Of a DNA stretch of 64,000 nt, positions 46,275 through 56,463 are shown one piece after another (the stretch's first letter is position 1; every line of letters begins with the position of its first letter). This DNA is from Porodaedalea pini (taxonomy: Eukaryota; Basidiomycota; Agaricomycetes; Hymenochaetales; Hymenochaetaceae). The stretch covers positions 1-64,000 of the forward strand of contig NBAY01000050.1 of the NCBI GenBank assembly GCA_002794775.1. The letters are read 5' to 3'. Below the pieces are notes generated by a model. It saw nothing but the letters and a program-made list of their open reading frames with translations. It did not search any database and had not been told where the DNA came from. A program made the translations under genes and the position numbers.

Positions 46275-47153
46275 ATGTCTCCTACTCGCACCATCCTCCG
46301 CTTCAACCTCACACTGGATTGCATTCTTACAGCAATCATGCAGCTTCGAGCATCCATGGTGACGCCTCTGTGTCACCCCCCATCCCTAACCCTCCACACC
46401 ATCCCACCTCTCCGTTGCAAACACCGACGCAGGCGCCATCCGAGACGCCTTTCCAACAATCACAAACAAGTCGCTCAAGCATTTGAACATGCCGTCACTA
46501 TGATCGATTATCACCAATCTATTGCTGCCGTCCAATGGCACCAAATACAATTCGACAATTCTGGCACATCCTCCCCTATGTCAGTGGAGTTTGTCATGAC
46601 TTCGCCACCTGCCCTGACAAGTCCCTTGCCACCTCCACCTCCAACACCCATTGCTGCTTCCACACCCTTCCTCGCACCAGCAGCCCAGTGGCCTTGCCCC
46701 AGCCAACCCATTATTTCGCCCCAATGGTTACAACGCCAAAGGGAATTCAATCCACCTACTGCGCCCAAAGTTTATGGGCCAGAATCAACACAATTCTGCG
46801 CCAAACCGGCCCCTTCCCAAGTACCTCCTCAGCCTCTGACTCTGGTTCCCCCTGCCTCTCGCTCCCACTACCATAGCCCTCCGGCATTTCCTCCTTCACC
46901 ACCACCCATACCTCTCACTCGACTCACCCAACTAGCGTTACCACACATTGACCCACAACATACGACTTTCTCTTTACCACCACCCTCTCTTCCCCCAATT
47001 CCATTACGCCATTCTTCCCCTATCTGGCAGACTGATGATTCCGCTTTACCTCCTCCCCTTCCACCACTTCGCCCCCTTGGCCGCCCACACCGCCATAATT
47101 ACGTTCTTAAGCCAGTTGAAGGCTCCCCTTCCCTTACGAACCTGCCTTGCTAA
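46275..47153 (+). CDS. Proline-rich open frame inside the Helitron
   Basis: An uninterrupted frame of about 290 codons with strong Pro bias (SPLPPPPPTPIAASTPFLAP; RLTQLALPHIDP; RPHRHNYVLKPVEGSPSLTN). The ATG at 46275 is the first clearly inside the element, but a GT-AG pair (46210-46258) could join it to an upstream exon. It could be the low-complexity N-terminus of the degraded Helitron protein or a captured host fragment. No domain is recognised. Confidence 0.3.
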   Translation: MSPTRTILRFNLTLDCILTAIMQLRASMVTPLCHPPSLTLHTIPPLRCKHRRRRHPRRLSNNHKQVAQAFEHAVTMIDYHQSIAAVQWHQIQFDNSGTSSPMSVEFVMTSPPALTSPLPPPPPTPIAASTPFLAPAAQWPCPSQPIISPQWLQRQREFNPPTAPKVYGPESTQFCAKPAPSQVPPQPLTLVPPASRSHYHSPPAFPPSPPPIPLTRLTQLALPHIDPQHTTFSLPPPSLPPIPLRHSSPIWQTDDSALPPPLPPLRPLGRPHRHNYVLKPVEGSPSLTNLPC

Positions 47154-48012
47154 TTACGCTTCTGTTCCCGTACATAGAGAGTTAGTCATGTGCAGAGTAG
47201 TGCAAATCTTATAGACCCACAGCCACCATCAGAAATGACAAATTCTGACAAATTCTGACTAAAACTGACAAATTCTGACTAAAATTTGTCACTATTAATC
47301 AGCCTTCTCCCTGCTGCTTTTCACAGTACTCCCCCAAAGTGGCAACTCCGCAGATCACTCAAAGCGGCAGCATACACACAACACTTTGAGCTCAAACAAC
47401 CCATTTCTCACTTGAACAAAATCGGAAAAATCATTAAAAAATTAAATATAATTAGAAAATTAATATGCCATCTTCCCCATGAGTATTGGTGCATAAATTG
47501 CCACATTACATCAACTAATTTGAGCTTTCCTGATGATACATGAATAGATTGCTTACTTTGCTGTCAATAAAAATGAACTTTCCCTCTAGATTTCTCTTAG
47601 CAACATCTCCTTTTGCTTAGATACTTTTCTCTTCTGATTCATCTCCTTTAGTTTAATTGCTTTGCCTTTTCTTCAGTATTTAGCTTCCTTTTTCCAATTA
47701 AAAAGCCTCCTCATTCTCTCAGTGCTCATCTATCTATCTTTATCTATCTTTAAAGATTACAATGTATGTATCTCTCATCTTTTTAAAATATTTCTTATTT
47801 CTAACTATTAACCTATTATAAAGGACAACAATACTCCCTCTGCCTCTTACACATGTTCTCATTGGTCTTCCAATCTATGATGAAACATACAATCATAAAA
47901 CAATGCTTACAGCTTTCTTTCAATATAATGCAAGACATCCTAATGTGATACCAATGTTGTATGAAGAATTTCCTTTCTATTTTAAATAGAGTCAATTTAT
48001 CCTGGAATTCAA

Positions 48013-48757
48013 ATGCAAGATACAGATCAAGGTCTTTTGTTAGATGAATATGATCAGTACTTTTTAAACAGAACAATTCTCTGTCCTCGGAATGATGAAG
48101 TTGACGAAATCAATGATAAGATGCTTGATGCATTTCCAGGGCAAGAGATGTCATTTTACAGTCAGGATACTGTGGTGACTGAAGATGGTGCAGATCGTAC
48201 CAATGCTGCACCTACAGACAACCTACATCTTAGACCTGATGACAACTCAGTATATCCAAGAGAGTACTTAAACTCTATCACATACTCAGGTATTCCACCA
48301 GCAAGGCTTAAACTAAAAAAAAGGTGTCTCTCTTATGCTTCTTCGTAACATAAAACCACAAGAGGGTTTGTGTAATGGAACACGATGCATACTTCTGTCA
48401 GCAACAAGATACATGTTGCAAGTTCGAATCATTGGTGGAGACCATCATAGAAATATTCACATTATACCTCGAATTAAGCTTAGTCCTCCAGAATCTCAGA
48501 TTGGCTTTCATATGCAGCACTTCCAGTTTCCAGTCAAGTTGGCATTTGCTATGACTATCAACAAGTCTCAAGGCCAGTCCCTGAAGTATGTTGGAATTAA
48601 ACTTACAACACATGTCTCCACACATGGTCAGCTCTATGTTGCTTTATCAAGATGTACAAGTGCTGCAAATGTGAAGATTTTGTTCAATGAAGCAAGTGCT
48701 CAAGAGGGACAAGACAAAGTAACAGTCAATATTGTATTTAGTGAAGCATTGGTGTAA
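48013..48757 (+). pseudogene. Helitron helicase (Pif1-like) C-terminus, frameshifted
   Basis: The first part reads DEYDQYFLNRTILCPRNDEV, DEINDKMLDAFPGQ and YLNSITYSGIPPARL. The second part, in another frame, reads LLRNIKPQEGLCNGTRCILL, INKSQGQSLKYVGIKL and HGQLYVALSRCTS. This is the end of the superfamily 1 helicase domain of Helitron Rep/Hel proteins (motifs around SQGQ and the final VALSR). The frame changes at the A8 run near 48318. Walker A and B and the Rep domain are absent. Confidence 0.85.
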
Positions 48758-48890
48758 AGTTGAATATATAATATTATTTGGCCTTGAAACATTTTCTTTA
48801 TTCTAGATTACTTTGTTATATTACTTTGTTATAGAAACACTTAGTTGAGTATTGCACATATAAAGTAAGACTAAGCATTGTATTCAGAAA

Positions 48891-49110
48891 ACAAGTCCTG
48901 GCAAAGCCAGGATGGATCTAAGCATTGCATTTAAAAAACAAGTCCCAGCAAAGCCAGGACAGATCTAAGCATTGCATTAAAAAAAACAAGTCCTGGCGAA
49001 GCCAGGACGGATCTAAGCATTGCATTTAAAAAACAAGTCCCGGCAAAGCCGGGATGGATCTAAGCACTGTGTTTGAAGCGAAGTCCCGGCTTTGCCGGGA
49101 CTTCAGCTGG
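48891..49110 (+). repeat. 47-48 bp tail array of Helitron copy 1
   Basis: Four units start ACAAGTCC at 48891, 48938, 48986 and 49033. Each has a hairpin (AAGTCCTGGC...GCCAGGA) plus the spacer GGATCTAAGCATTG. They are followed by the perfect terminal hairpin near 49080-49103. The array is the terminator hairpin multiplied in tandem. Confidence 0.9.
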
Positions 49111-49681
49111 TAAGCAAAGAATGAGATTATTGGCATTTTACTGACATAAGTTCAAATGAGTGATAGCACATGATCTTCGACACCCTTTTGGAAAGCAATT
49201 CACACAGCATGGTAACTGAAATTGTGGTATCGACTCGGAGTGTTTAGAGTGGAACATAATCCTGCTTGTTTTCACTCATTTTTACTCGAGCCCACCGAGG
49301 CGCATCGAGTGTCTTCTTTTCTAGGGGCAACATCTGCATACCATCACAGAGACGAAGGACGAAGTGAAGGTCACTCCCTTCTGAACGTTGTAATCGGACG
49401 AGGTACGGCTGTTCTTGAGCTGATTACAAATGAAGATGAACGCTGCTTGCCAAGGTTGTCCACAATCATTCTACGTCTTCTGCATACCATTGCAGTAATG
49501 GAGAGTCAATAGAGCACCGACTCCTGTAACCCGAAAGAAAATGGACATCCTCAAGCTGCTTACCGGTGAAGATCAGATTGTAATATTAATGCTGCAGAGG
49601 CAGCCAGGTCACATAGGTGGATCGAACATCCACATACCTCTCTATTCTTCTCCTTGTCGGTCGCTCGCTGCCCATGACTAG

Positions 49682-51025
49682 GATGGAGGAGAGGGACAAC
49701 AGCCGCTCGGCTCCCCCACGTCACGTCACACCCACCGCTCGCACCTTTCTCAGCAAAACCCCTACCTCACGCCCATCTCCCTTGTATCTCCTACAAGCCC
49801 ATCAGACCCTGCACGCGGCCCTCATCCGCCCTCGATTGTCTACGCACCCGCGCGACGCACTATGCGCCGTATGACACGCACGCGCAGGATACCCGCAGTA
49901 CGGTATTTTGCTCTCAGCTGGATATGTGCCTGCACAAGTGCCATGGGCGGGGATGCAGCGGAGTACGGCGGAGGGAGCGTGCACCGCGCAAAGACTGTCG
50001 AGGAGGGTGTGCGCGAGGGAAAGAGAGAGGGTTCGGCGGTGCCCCTCGAGCGTGGAGCTAATGCAGAGGACTACCTCGCACACAACTTTGGGTACGAACA
50101 CGCGCACTCTCCAGTAAGTCCACACGCGAGCACCGTCCACGCCAATGCCGATCCTGTAGCCACAGCTGCTACGCCCTCAGCCTCCCGCGCGATCATTCCT
50201 TCCGACCCTGCGCGTGCAGCGAGCACACAATCTGAGCCGACGAGCGCACAGACCAACATGGCCGGCGTCGGCGATGATGGTCCCACCGTCGACAGCGCGG
50301 GATCGCGGCGTGCGGGACACGCCGTACCCGACGCCGCCTGGTTCTGCAAGCGAGCACCAGCAGCAACAACAACAGCAGCAGCATAGCTCCATCTCTGGCG
50401 TCGTCGCAAATGTACATCACCAAAGGTCCAGCCATCGTCCGACTTACGCGCCTGTGTCGCCCACTGCTGGCGAGGCGTCTCCAGGCCCAGTCGGTCTGAT
50501 CTCACGTTTCCGCGATGTTTACCACCCGTCTCACGGCGCCGCTGCCGACAGAGATGCGTCCTCCTCGAGCCCGAGTCGTGGACGCGCCCGCGAGCGCGAG
50601 CGCCGCAAGAAGGAGAGTCAGCCGAAGATGGTCGTGGCGAATGGGCACGGACATGGCCGCTCGCGCTCGGTGGACTCTGAGGTGTCGCACAGTTCTGCGA
50701 GCACGTACTATGTGATCCCGACGCCGGGACAGAAGGTCCGGATCATCGTGAGTCTCTTTCTCGTCCCCTTTCTCATCTCTGAAGTTGTACAGTTTCAGAC
50801 CGGTCAGCGAAACACCGCGGCGACCCGGCACCTGCGTTGGCATCCTCACGAACGCCGAGCGGCGGGAGTGGCACCGGGAGCGCGAAGAGTACGCCAAAGA
50901 AATCCGGAAGGAAGCTGGTACGCCGGAACTCGACAGGGAGCGCGGCGCTACTGTCGATTAGTCGGCAAGCTAGTGCTGGCACGGGCGCTGCGCGTGATGT
51001 GGATGTTGTCGTTCCTGGCAGGTGA
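49682..51025 (+). pseudogene. Decayed truncated copy (G'') of gene G
   Basis: It shares its 5' breakpoint with G' (the CCACATACCTCTCTATTCTT sequence lies just upstream in both) but keeps the HHSQQNPYLTPISP-type segment that G' lost. The frame shifts repeatedly between 49740 and 50280, a segment with SARSRSRGRGRN is deleted, and the intron-exon 2 junction is destroyed (GTTGTACAGTTTCAGACC). The last open part reads STYYVIPTPGQKVRII and ends GAARDVDVVVPGR at 51025. Clearly non-functional as a copy of G. Confidence 0.75.
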
Positions 51026-51662
51026 TGCTCGTTATCGCTGCTCTTGCCTTTACTCCTACCCTTGCACCAAAAGCACAAAAGAAACGAAGATAGAAAACTC
51101 ATCATGTTTCTCACTTCCGCTCTTACTGTCCGCCATTTGTACATAGCGCTCGGTTTGCCAACTCTTTTTCTTGTCCTTTTCTTGTTCTGCTAATTCTTGA
51201 CTCTTCTTTCCGTCATTCTTCTCATCTCATTTTATCTCTATCGTAATCCACCACGCAACAGGTTCCAATACCACGCATCCTCACTCATCCCGACCCATCT
51301 CCATCTTGTTTATCGCTCTCATACTCATGCTCAAAGTTTTGTCCTGTGTTGTTGCTTTCTTGCTCCATCTGTGATCATGCCATACAATCTGCGCTGTTCT
51401 GTTTGTTTATATGTTTGGTGAGCATTACCTTCTACGGGTTCTTCTGGGATTGCGCTGATGGGTACTCGTTTAGTTGTACGTTGTAATGCACTGAACTTTG
51501 AATACACTGTTTCTTGCAATCCCAGCTGAGATGGAGCTTTGATTGTCGTGCACTCGACAAAGCAATGACTTAACCTTCCTAGATTTCGAAGATTGCACCG
51601 AACACTACATGTGTCGCTTTCACTTTTCACTTGGAACGCCCGCGATGTCATAGCTCATTAAT

Positions 51663-52560
51663 ATGTCTAGATCGTATCTTGTCAACACTACACCCCATTC
51701 GCCTTCGCCTTTCTTCAAACCCGAATGTATTGTCAATCGAGCAGCCAGGTCCGCATCGATTCACTCAGCAGACACCCCTTATCAGCCTCATTCTGATGTC
51801 TCCGGCCGAAACGACCCGCTCTCTTCGCAAGTGACCCTGCCAAACACCGCTCACGCGCACTATCTCACGAACGTTGTCGCGCTCCTATCGGCAGACCCCG
51901 TCCATCACAAGAACTTGGGGACCCTCGAAATACCATTCGAGGACAGCAAGGTGCCGCGTGCCGTGATCCCCAGACTAAAGCCTCCGACTTTTTGTCTGTC
52001 GTTTTTCCCTGTTCGGGTTTCACTAGGCCATGGGACTACACTGATCGTGATCTACTCATCCATCTCCGCGCTTCACTCCATCCTTTCTCATGGGTAGGCG
52101 CATGACCACGGTCGAGGGCGTTCTGGGCTTTCAAGCCTGTCATCTGGTAGCTTCGTGACCTAATCGTCATCGGCTCGATACGTGGACAGAAGTAGGCTAG
52201 TGAAGAATCCAAGATGCAGTACTGACGGTCGCAGCCGTAGGTAAGATCGGCGTCTTTTACTCTTACATGCTTGGTTTTGTTCGTCTCCGGCCTATGCATA
52301 ATACAGTATCGCGGTTTGTTCATGACCTTTTACATGCCCCAATCTTATGACATACCCCTAGCCTGTTTCTATCTATCAGCGGCGACAGATACGCGCCTAA
52401 ACCACGTTATTTCTCACGTTGTAAATGCACTTGATCTTCCGATCGTCATCAGGTGTGCTTTCTCCAGTCAGATAAGTCTTCTCGAGTCTCGAGCTTCATC
52501 TCGAATCTCAATGATAAAGGGGCGACTCCTTAATTATCGCGGTTCGCAGTGATCTCCCTG
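51663..52560 (+). pseudogene. Unknown multi-exon gene, right-arm copy
   Basis: ATG 51663 opens a 144-codon frame: MSRSYLVNTTPHSPSPFFKP, then SGRNDPLSSQVTLPNTAHAH, YLTNVVALLSADPVHHKNLG and TLEIPFEDSKVPRAVIP. Further pieces follow (WDYTDRDLLIHLRASL, YDIPLACFYLSAATDTRLNH, VISHVVNALDLPIVIR) separated by plausible short introns. The first part is open here but frameshifted in the left arm, so the first exon could still be coding. Family unknown; a link to fungal kinase-like proteins crossed my mind but has no firm motif behind it. Confidence 0.4.
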
Positions 52561-53040
52561 CTACTTTCGTGGGTATGTTCTGGATTCGTCGTGTTTGCGC
52601 GTGTCGCTTCGAGTCTAATGAAAACGCCCGCAGTCACAGAATCGTATGTGAACAACTAGCCTAAGAATGCGCCGAATTTGAGACGCTACAAAGAAAATAT
52701 CGAATAACAATGCTCGGCATACACTTTCATGCAAAATAATTTGCTGGCAAGGACTAGTTCTATGCATGTGAAACATGACCTGCCTCCGAAGTAGTCAAGG
52801 CCGGGAGACGCGACATTTCTACTTTGCTGACGTACTCGTCGAAGGGGAAACAAGCATGTCTAAGCATTCATCGACTCCTGCGCCAGCTCGAGGCGGTCCG
52901 TAATGTGTTCGCTTTCACAACTACAGTCGACCCTGCATATGAAAATCCCAGTGTATAAGTACCACCTATACTTAAGAACCAAATTTGGGGTCCACCGTCA
53001 TGGTAGGTGGGGAATTCTCTGCCTGAACCGCCATCTTGAG

Positions 53041-53190
53041 AGCCTGTTCGGATGCAATTTTAATGCCGCAATATTAATAACATACTTTGCAACTATTCGT
53101 CATTAATCGCATATAATATATTTTAAAGGGTTTAAATATAAGCTAACGATGTGCTATTACGCGTTAAATTTTCATCCGAACAAACGCTGA
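53041..53190. mobile_element. CCTGTTTGGATG-type MITE, forward orientation
   Basis: Begins GAGCCTGTTCGGATGCAATT, ends CGTTAAATTTTCATCCGAAC. Together with the inverted copy at 54310-54462 it brackets the segment holding the 856-bp palindrome. The pair 59969-60110 / 60364-60515 has the same layout without the palindrome. Confidence 0.75.
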
Positions 53191-53254
53191 AAGTGAAATG
53201 GTGCAAATAAGCCATCAAAATTATTATTCGCAAAGTTGACTACTGGGAGCAATA

Positions 53255-54110
53255 TTACAGCCTTTTTCATAAGTCCTGCGACACGTGCATGTCACGTGAA
53301 GTGAGCCGCATCAGAGCCAAAATGTCGAAAAATTAGAATGAATGCCTATTTTCTCTGTGAATTCTGCACAGTACCTGCTCATTAAGTACTCAAAAAAAAA
53401 GGCACGGTTCTCAGGAGCAGAAATATTTAAAATAGGGAGCAATAAATTGACTGTGTAGGTGGGTGGAGATCAAACAAGTGCAGCCAGTCTGTTCTCTCAC
53501 CCATTTCCACTGAGATTCAAAAATTATGGCTCCCCTACATCTACCTATAAAATTCTTTCCTGTATCTGTAAATTAAGTATATGACTATACCAACATATCC
53601 TGCAAGTTTGAAGCCAATCCATTCAGTATTCATGGTGCAGCAGCAAGATTTGTGTTCTACTCTGCAAGACCTGTTGTGAGAAAAGGAGGGTGGAAAGAGC
53701 TTGAAGTGGAACACAAATCTTGCTGCTGCACCATGAATACTGAATGGATTGGCTTCAAACTTGCAGGATATGTTGGTATAGTCATATACTTAATTTACAG
53801 ATACAGGAAAGAATTTTATAGGTAGATGTAGGGGAGCCATAATTTTTGAATCTCAGTGGAAATGGGTGAGAGAACAGACTGGCTGCACTTGTTTGATCTC
53901 CACCCACCTACACAGTCAATTTATTGATCCCTATTTTAAATATTTCTGCTCCTGAGAACCGTGCCTTTTTTTTGAGTACTTAATGAGCAGGTACTGTGCA
54001 GAATTCACAGAGAAAATAGGCATTCATTCTAATTTTTCGACATTTTGGCTCTGATGCGGCTCACTTCACGTGACATGCACGTGTCGCAGGACTTATGAAA
54101 AAGGCTGTAA
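53255..54110. mobile_element. 856-bp near-perfect palindromic fold-back element
   Basis: The left arm (about 53255-53662) and right arm (about 53704-54110) are inverted copies of roughly 407 bp with only a handful of differences. They are separated by a loop of about 42 bp. The ends are TTACAGCC and GGCTGTAA, with TA on both sides (53253-53254, 54111-54112). The homologous locus at 60160-60170 lacks it and reads AACAATAGCGTCTGAC, which is the empty TA site. No protein is encoded. The high arm identity suggests recent insertion or gene conversion between the arms. Confidence 0.9.
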
Positions 54111-54309
54111 TAGTGTCTGATCCAGCTGGCAAAATTAGATTATGGAATGCGACGAAGGTTTTTCCTACCGCAGCCGCTAGTGTTTGTTTTATCCAATAGG
54201 AGTAATGTCGGGAGCATTCTTAATGAATTCCGGAACATAATTTTGCCCGTTATGGGAACATTATGAGCATAAATTCAGTCACGATTGCTGAGTACACTTT
54301 GCCGGTGGT

Positions 54310-54462
54310 GACTCTCAGTCTGTTTGGATGAAAATTTAATGCGTAATATCGCTCGTTAGCTTAGATTTCGTCTCTTTGAAGTGATATTATATAGGATTGA
54401 TGATAGAGAGTTGCAAAGGTAAGTTGTCATGTCATTAAAATTGCATTCGAACAGGAACCGTA
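54310..54462. mobile_element. CCTGTTTGGATG-type MITE, reverse orientation, in copy D promoter
   Basis: Begins CTGTTTGGATGAAAATTTAA and ends TTAAAATTGCATTCGAACAG. It stops about 10 bp before the TATA box of copy D. Confidence 0.75.
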
Positions 54463-54472
54463 GAATGACCCC

Positions 54473-54480
54473 ATAAAAGA
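54473..54480 (+). promoter_or_regulatory. TATA box of family copy D
   Basis: ATAAAAGA followed by GCGACCATACGTTTGGCC, 72-79 bp before ATG 54552. Same layout as copy F (TATAAAAGAGCGACCATATG) and copy E. Confidence 0.6.
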
Positions 54481-54551
54481 GCGACCATACGTTTGGCCTT
54501 TTTTCTATACCTCTCAAGTTATTGACTCCTGAGCACACCACTGCAAGCACC

Positions 54552-55956
54552 ATGCAACCCATTTTTAGACAACGTGCCAAAGACCCGCAAGAGTGGGATT
54601 ACAAAAAATTCGAGGATATCAATCCCGGCGATGTAGTCTCTGGACCGACCAGTGGTCTAAACGAGATTAACAAGCGAATCGGCTTCATCTACTCGACCTC
54701 TGCCACCGACGACGATGTAGGCAAGCGATTCCATAAACAAATCGTCTTAGAAAAGACAAAACGTGGTAAACTGGTAACCGCGATGGTAACGAGTTTGGGT
54801 GGCACAAAGAGTTACGAGACCATCTGGGATCGGCGGCACACGGATTTGTTCACAATAGATGAATGGGGAAAAGGACTTCGGTACCTCGTCCCACTGGAAC
54901 CTGGGAAAGTTCGCCCCGACGACGTTAAGAACTACGGACAGCCGAACGTTGTAATCAAATATGCTCCAGGCTCTGCTCGGCTGTCGCTAGGCAGAGTAGC
55001 CCTATGGGCATCTGTTGCATCGCAATTCACATTGAGGCGTATCCCTAAGGGGCCTAATGAGGAAAAGGTATGGACTTCCTAGTTCTCCTTCTTGTTGATC
55101 GAATTAACGCCTTCATGCCTCACAGTATCCAGTCGCTAAAGGAGTGAAGATTTCGGATGAGTCCGTAGAAGAGCTCAAGAAGATCGTATTCGAGGGGGGA
55201 ATAAGACTGTATGATCCGGAACACGACCCTGCAAGGGAGTCTAGTGCAGGCAAGGCAGAGCAGAAACCGGCACAGGATGCCCCTCAAGGTGGAAAAGGTA
55301 AGGCATCTATAGTAACTTCCGACCTTTCTGGAGAAACGCAATCATCGAGTGAGGTACAAGGAGGTTTGAGCTTCGCGGCGGTCGCCGCGAGACAACCGAA
55401 AGCACCTCAACCGAAAGCACCTCAACCGGGAGCACCTCAACTGGGAGCACAGGAAGAAAAGAAAACTACTACTAGTGATAAAGGTTCGAAGCCAAGCTAC
55501 GCGAAGGTCGCCACGAAAGGACCGAAAGGACCTCAACCGGGTGCACAAGAAGAAGAGAAAACGACTACTAGTGGTAATCAAAGCTACGCGAGGGTCGCCG
55601 CGAAAGGACCGGAAGCACCTCAACCGAATGCACCTCAACCGAAAGCACCTCAACTGGGAGCACGGGAAGAAAAGAAAAGTACTAGTTCGAAGCAAAGCTA
55701 CGCGGAGGTCGCCGCGAAAGGACCGGAAGCACCTCAACCGGAAGCACCTCAACCGAATACACCTCAACCGAATGCACCTCAACCGAGAACACAGGAAGAA
55801 GATAAAAGGTCTACTAGTTCGAGGCGAAGCTACGCGAAGGTCGCGGCTGCACCTCCATCTACTAGTAGTAGAAGCGGTAGATTGAGTAAGCAACCGCCTG
55901 AGGGGAGTAAACATACTAGTGGGAAACAATCACCAGCAGGAGCTAGCAAGAAATGA
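54552..55956 (+). CDS. SYAxVA-tail family protein, long copy D with expanded tail
   Basis: Exons 54552-55067 and 55126-55956 encode 448 aa with no interruption; the intron (58 bp) is at the family position. The N-terminal domain is shorter at the front but conserved: FEDINPGDVVSGPTSGLNEI, HKQIVLEKTKRGKL, AMVTSLGG, DEWGKGLRYLVPLEPGKV, QPNVVIKYAPGSA. The tail carries five copies of an S-(F/Y)-A-x-V-A motif at about residues 254, 295, 324, 362 and 406. They are spaced by KGPEAPQPNAPQ-type linkers and EEKKTT(T/S)S blocks, where the other copies have one motif. The protein ends GASKK like its relatives. Function unknown; the repeats could be short binding motifs. It is the best candidate for an active family member. 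Confidence 0.72.
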
Positions 55957-56460
55957 TTGCCAAAGACGGGGTCAAATTACAAGAGCTACTTTGATATTTT
56001 CATATACATACTGTAGTTCCCATATATACTGTACTTGAGGTAGTTTGCACGTTGAGACTGCAATACATGTACACGTTGACTCGGATAAGCAAAGGATGGG
56101 AGTATTAATATTGGCATTTTACTGACGCAAGTTCAAATGTGTGATAGCGAGGTTCTTAGTCAACCAGTTACTTAATGAATTACAGTCTTCGGCATCCCTC
56201 CTTTTGGAAAGGAATTGACGCAGCATATAGGAACTGAAGTTTCATGTCGCGTCAAGCCGTCAACTAGAACCGTTAGTTACATCCCCAGTTCAACAGAAAT
56301 TAGAACTGATACTATATGCTGCTTGATTTTATACAGGATGCTAGAATGCAATATATACTGTATAAATTATGCTAAATCATTCAAAAAATGCGAGGCTATT
56401 GTTATATTTACTATACTGGGCAATGCAAATCATTTTCCGAAGGAGGTAGGCTCCTCAACT
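55957..56460. other. Conserved 3' flank of the family gene
   Basis: The flank reads GAGCTACTTTGATATTTTCA ... GTAGTTTGCACGTTGAGACT ... GTTGACTCGGATAAGCAAAG. The same sequence follows copies B and C and the 3' fragment at 58290-59965. It includes the preserved empty Helitron site at 56085/56086. No gene is seen. Confidence 0.6.
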
Positions 56461-56463
56461 AGT

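Larger units (their letters stand above)
46132..49110 (+). mobile_element. Helitron with both ends intact (copy 1)
   Basis: The element starts with TC (TCTTAATATTGAACC) and ends with a GC-rich hairpin (AAGTCCCGGC-TTT-GCCGGGACTT) and CAGCTGG, a CTRR end. It sits between A (46131) and T (49111) with no target duplication, exactly the Helitron insertion rule. The uninterrupted site GACTCGGA/TAAGCAAAG is preserved in the left arm (29045/29046) and after copy D (56085/56086). The Rep and most of the helicase are deleted; only a frameshifted helicase C-terminus remains, so it is non-autonomous. Confidence 0.92.
42511..52815 (+). repeat. Right arm of the inverted duplication
   Basis: Counterpart of 25425-32082 in opposite orientation. 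After subtracting the 595-bp MITE and the 2979-bp Helitron, its length is about 6.7 kb, the same as the left arm. Similarity fades near 52815, where the two flanks become unrelated. Confidence 0.9.

Noticed and set aside
55342..55929. Antisense Arg/Leu-rich frame opposite the copy D tail
   Set aside because: Produced by the coding minisatellite; the sense frame continues a conserved family protein.
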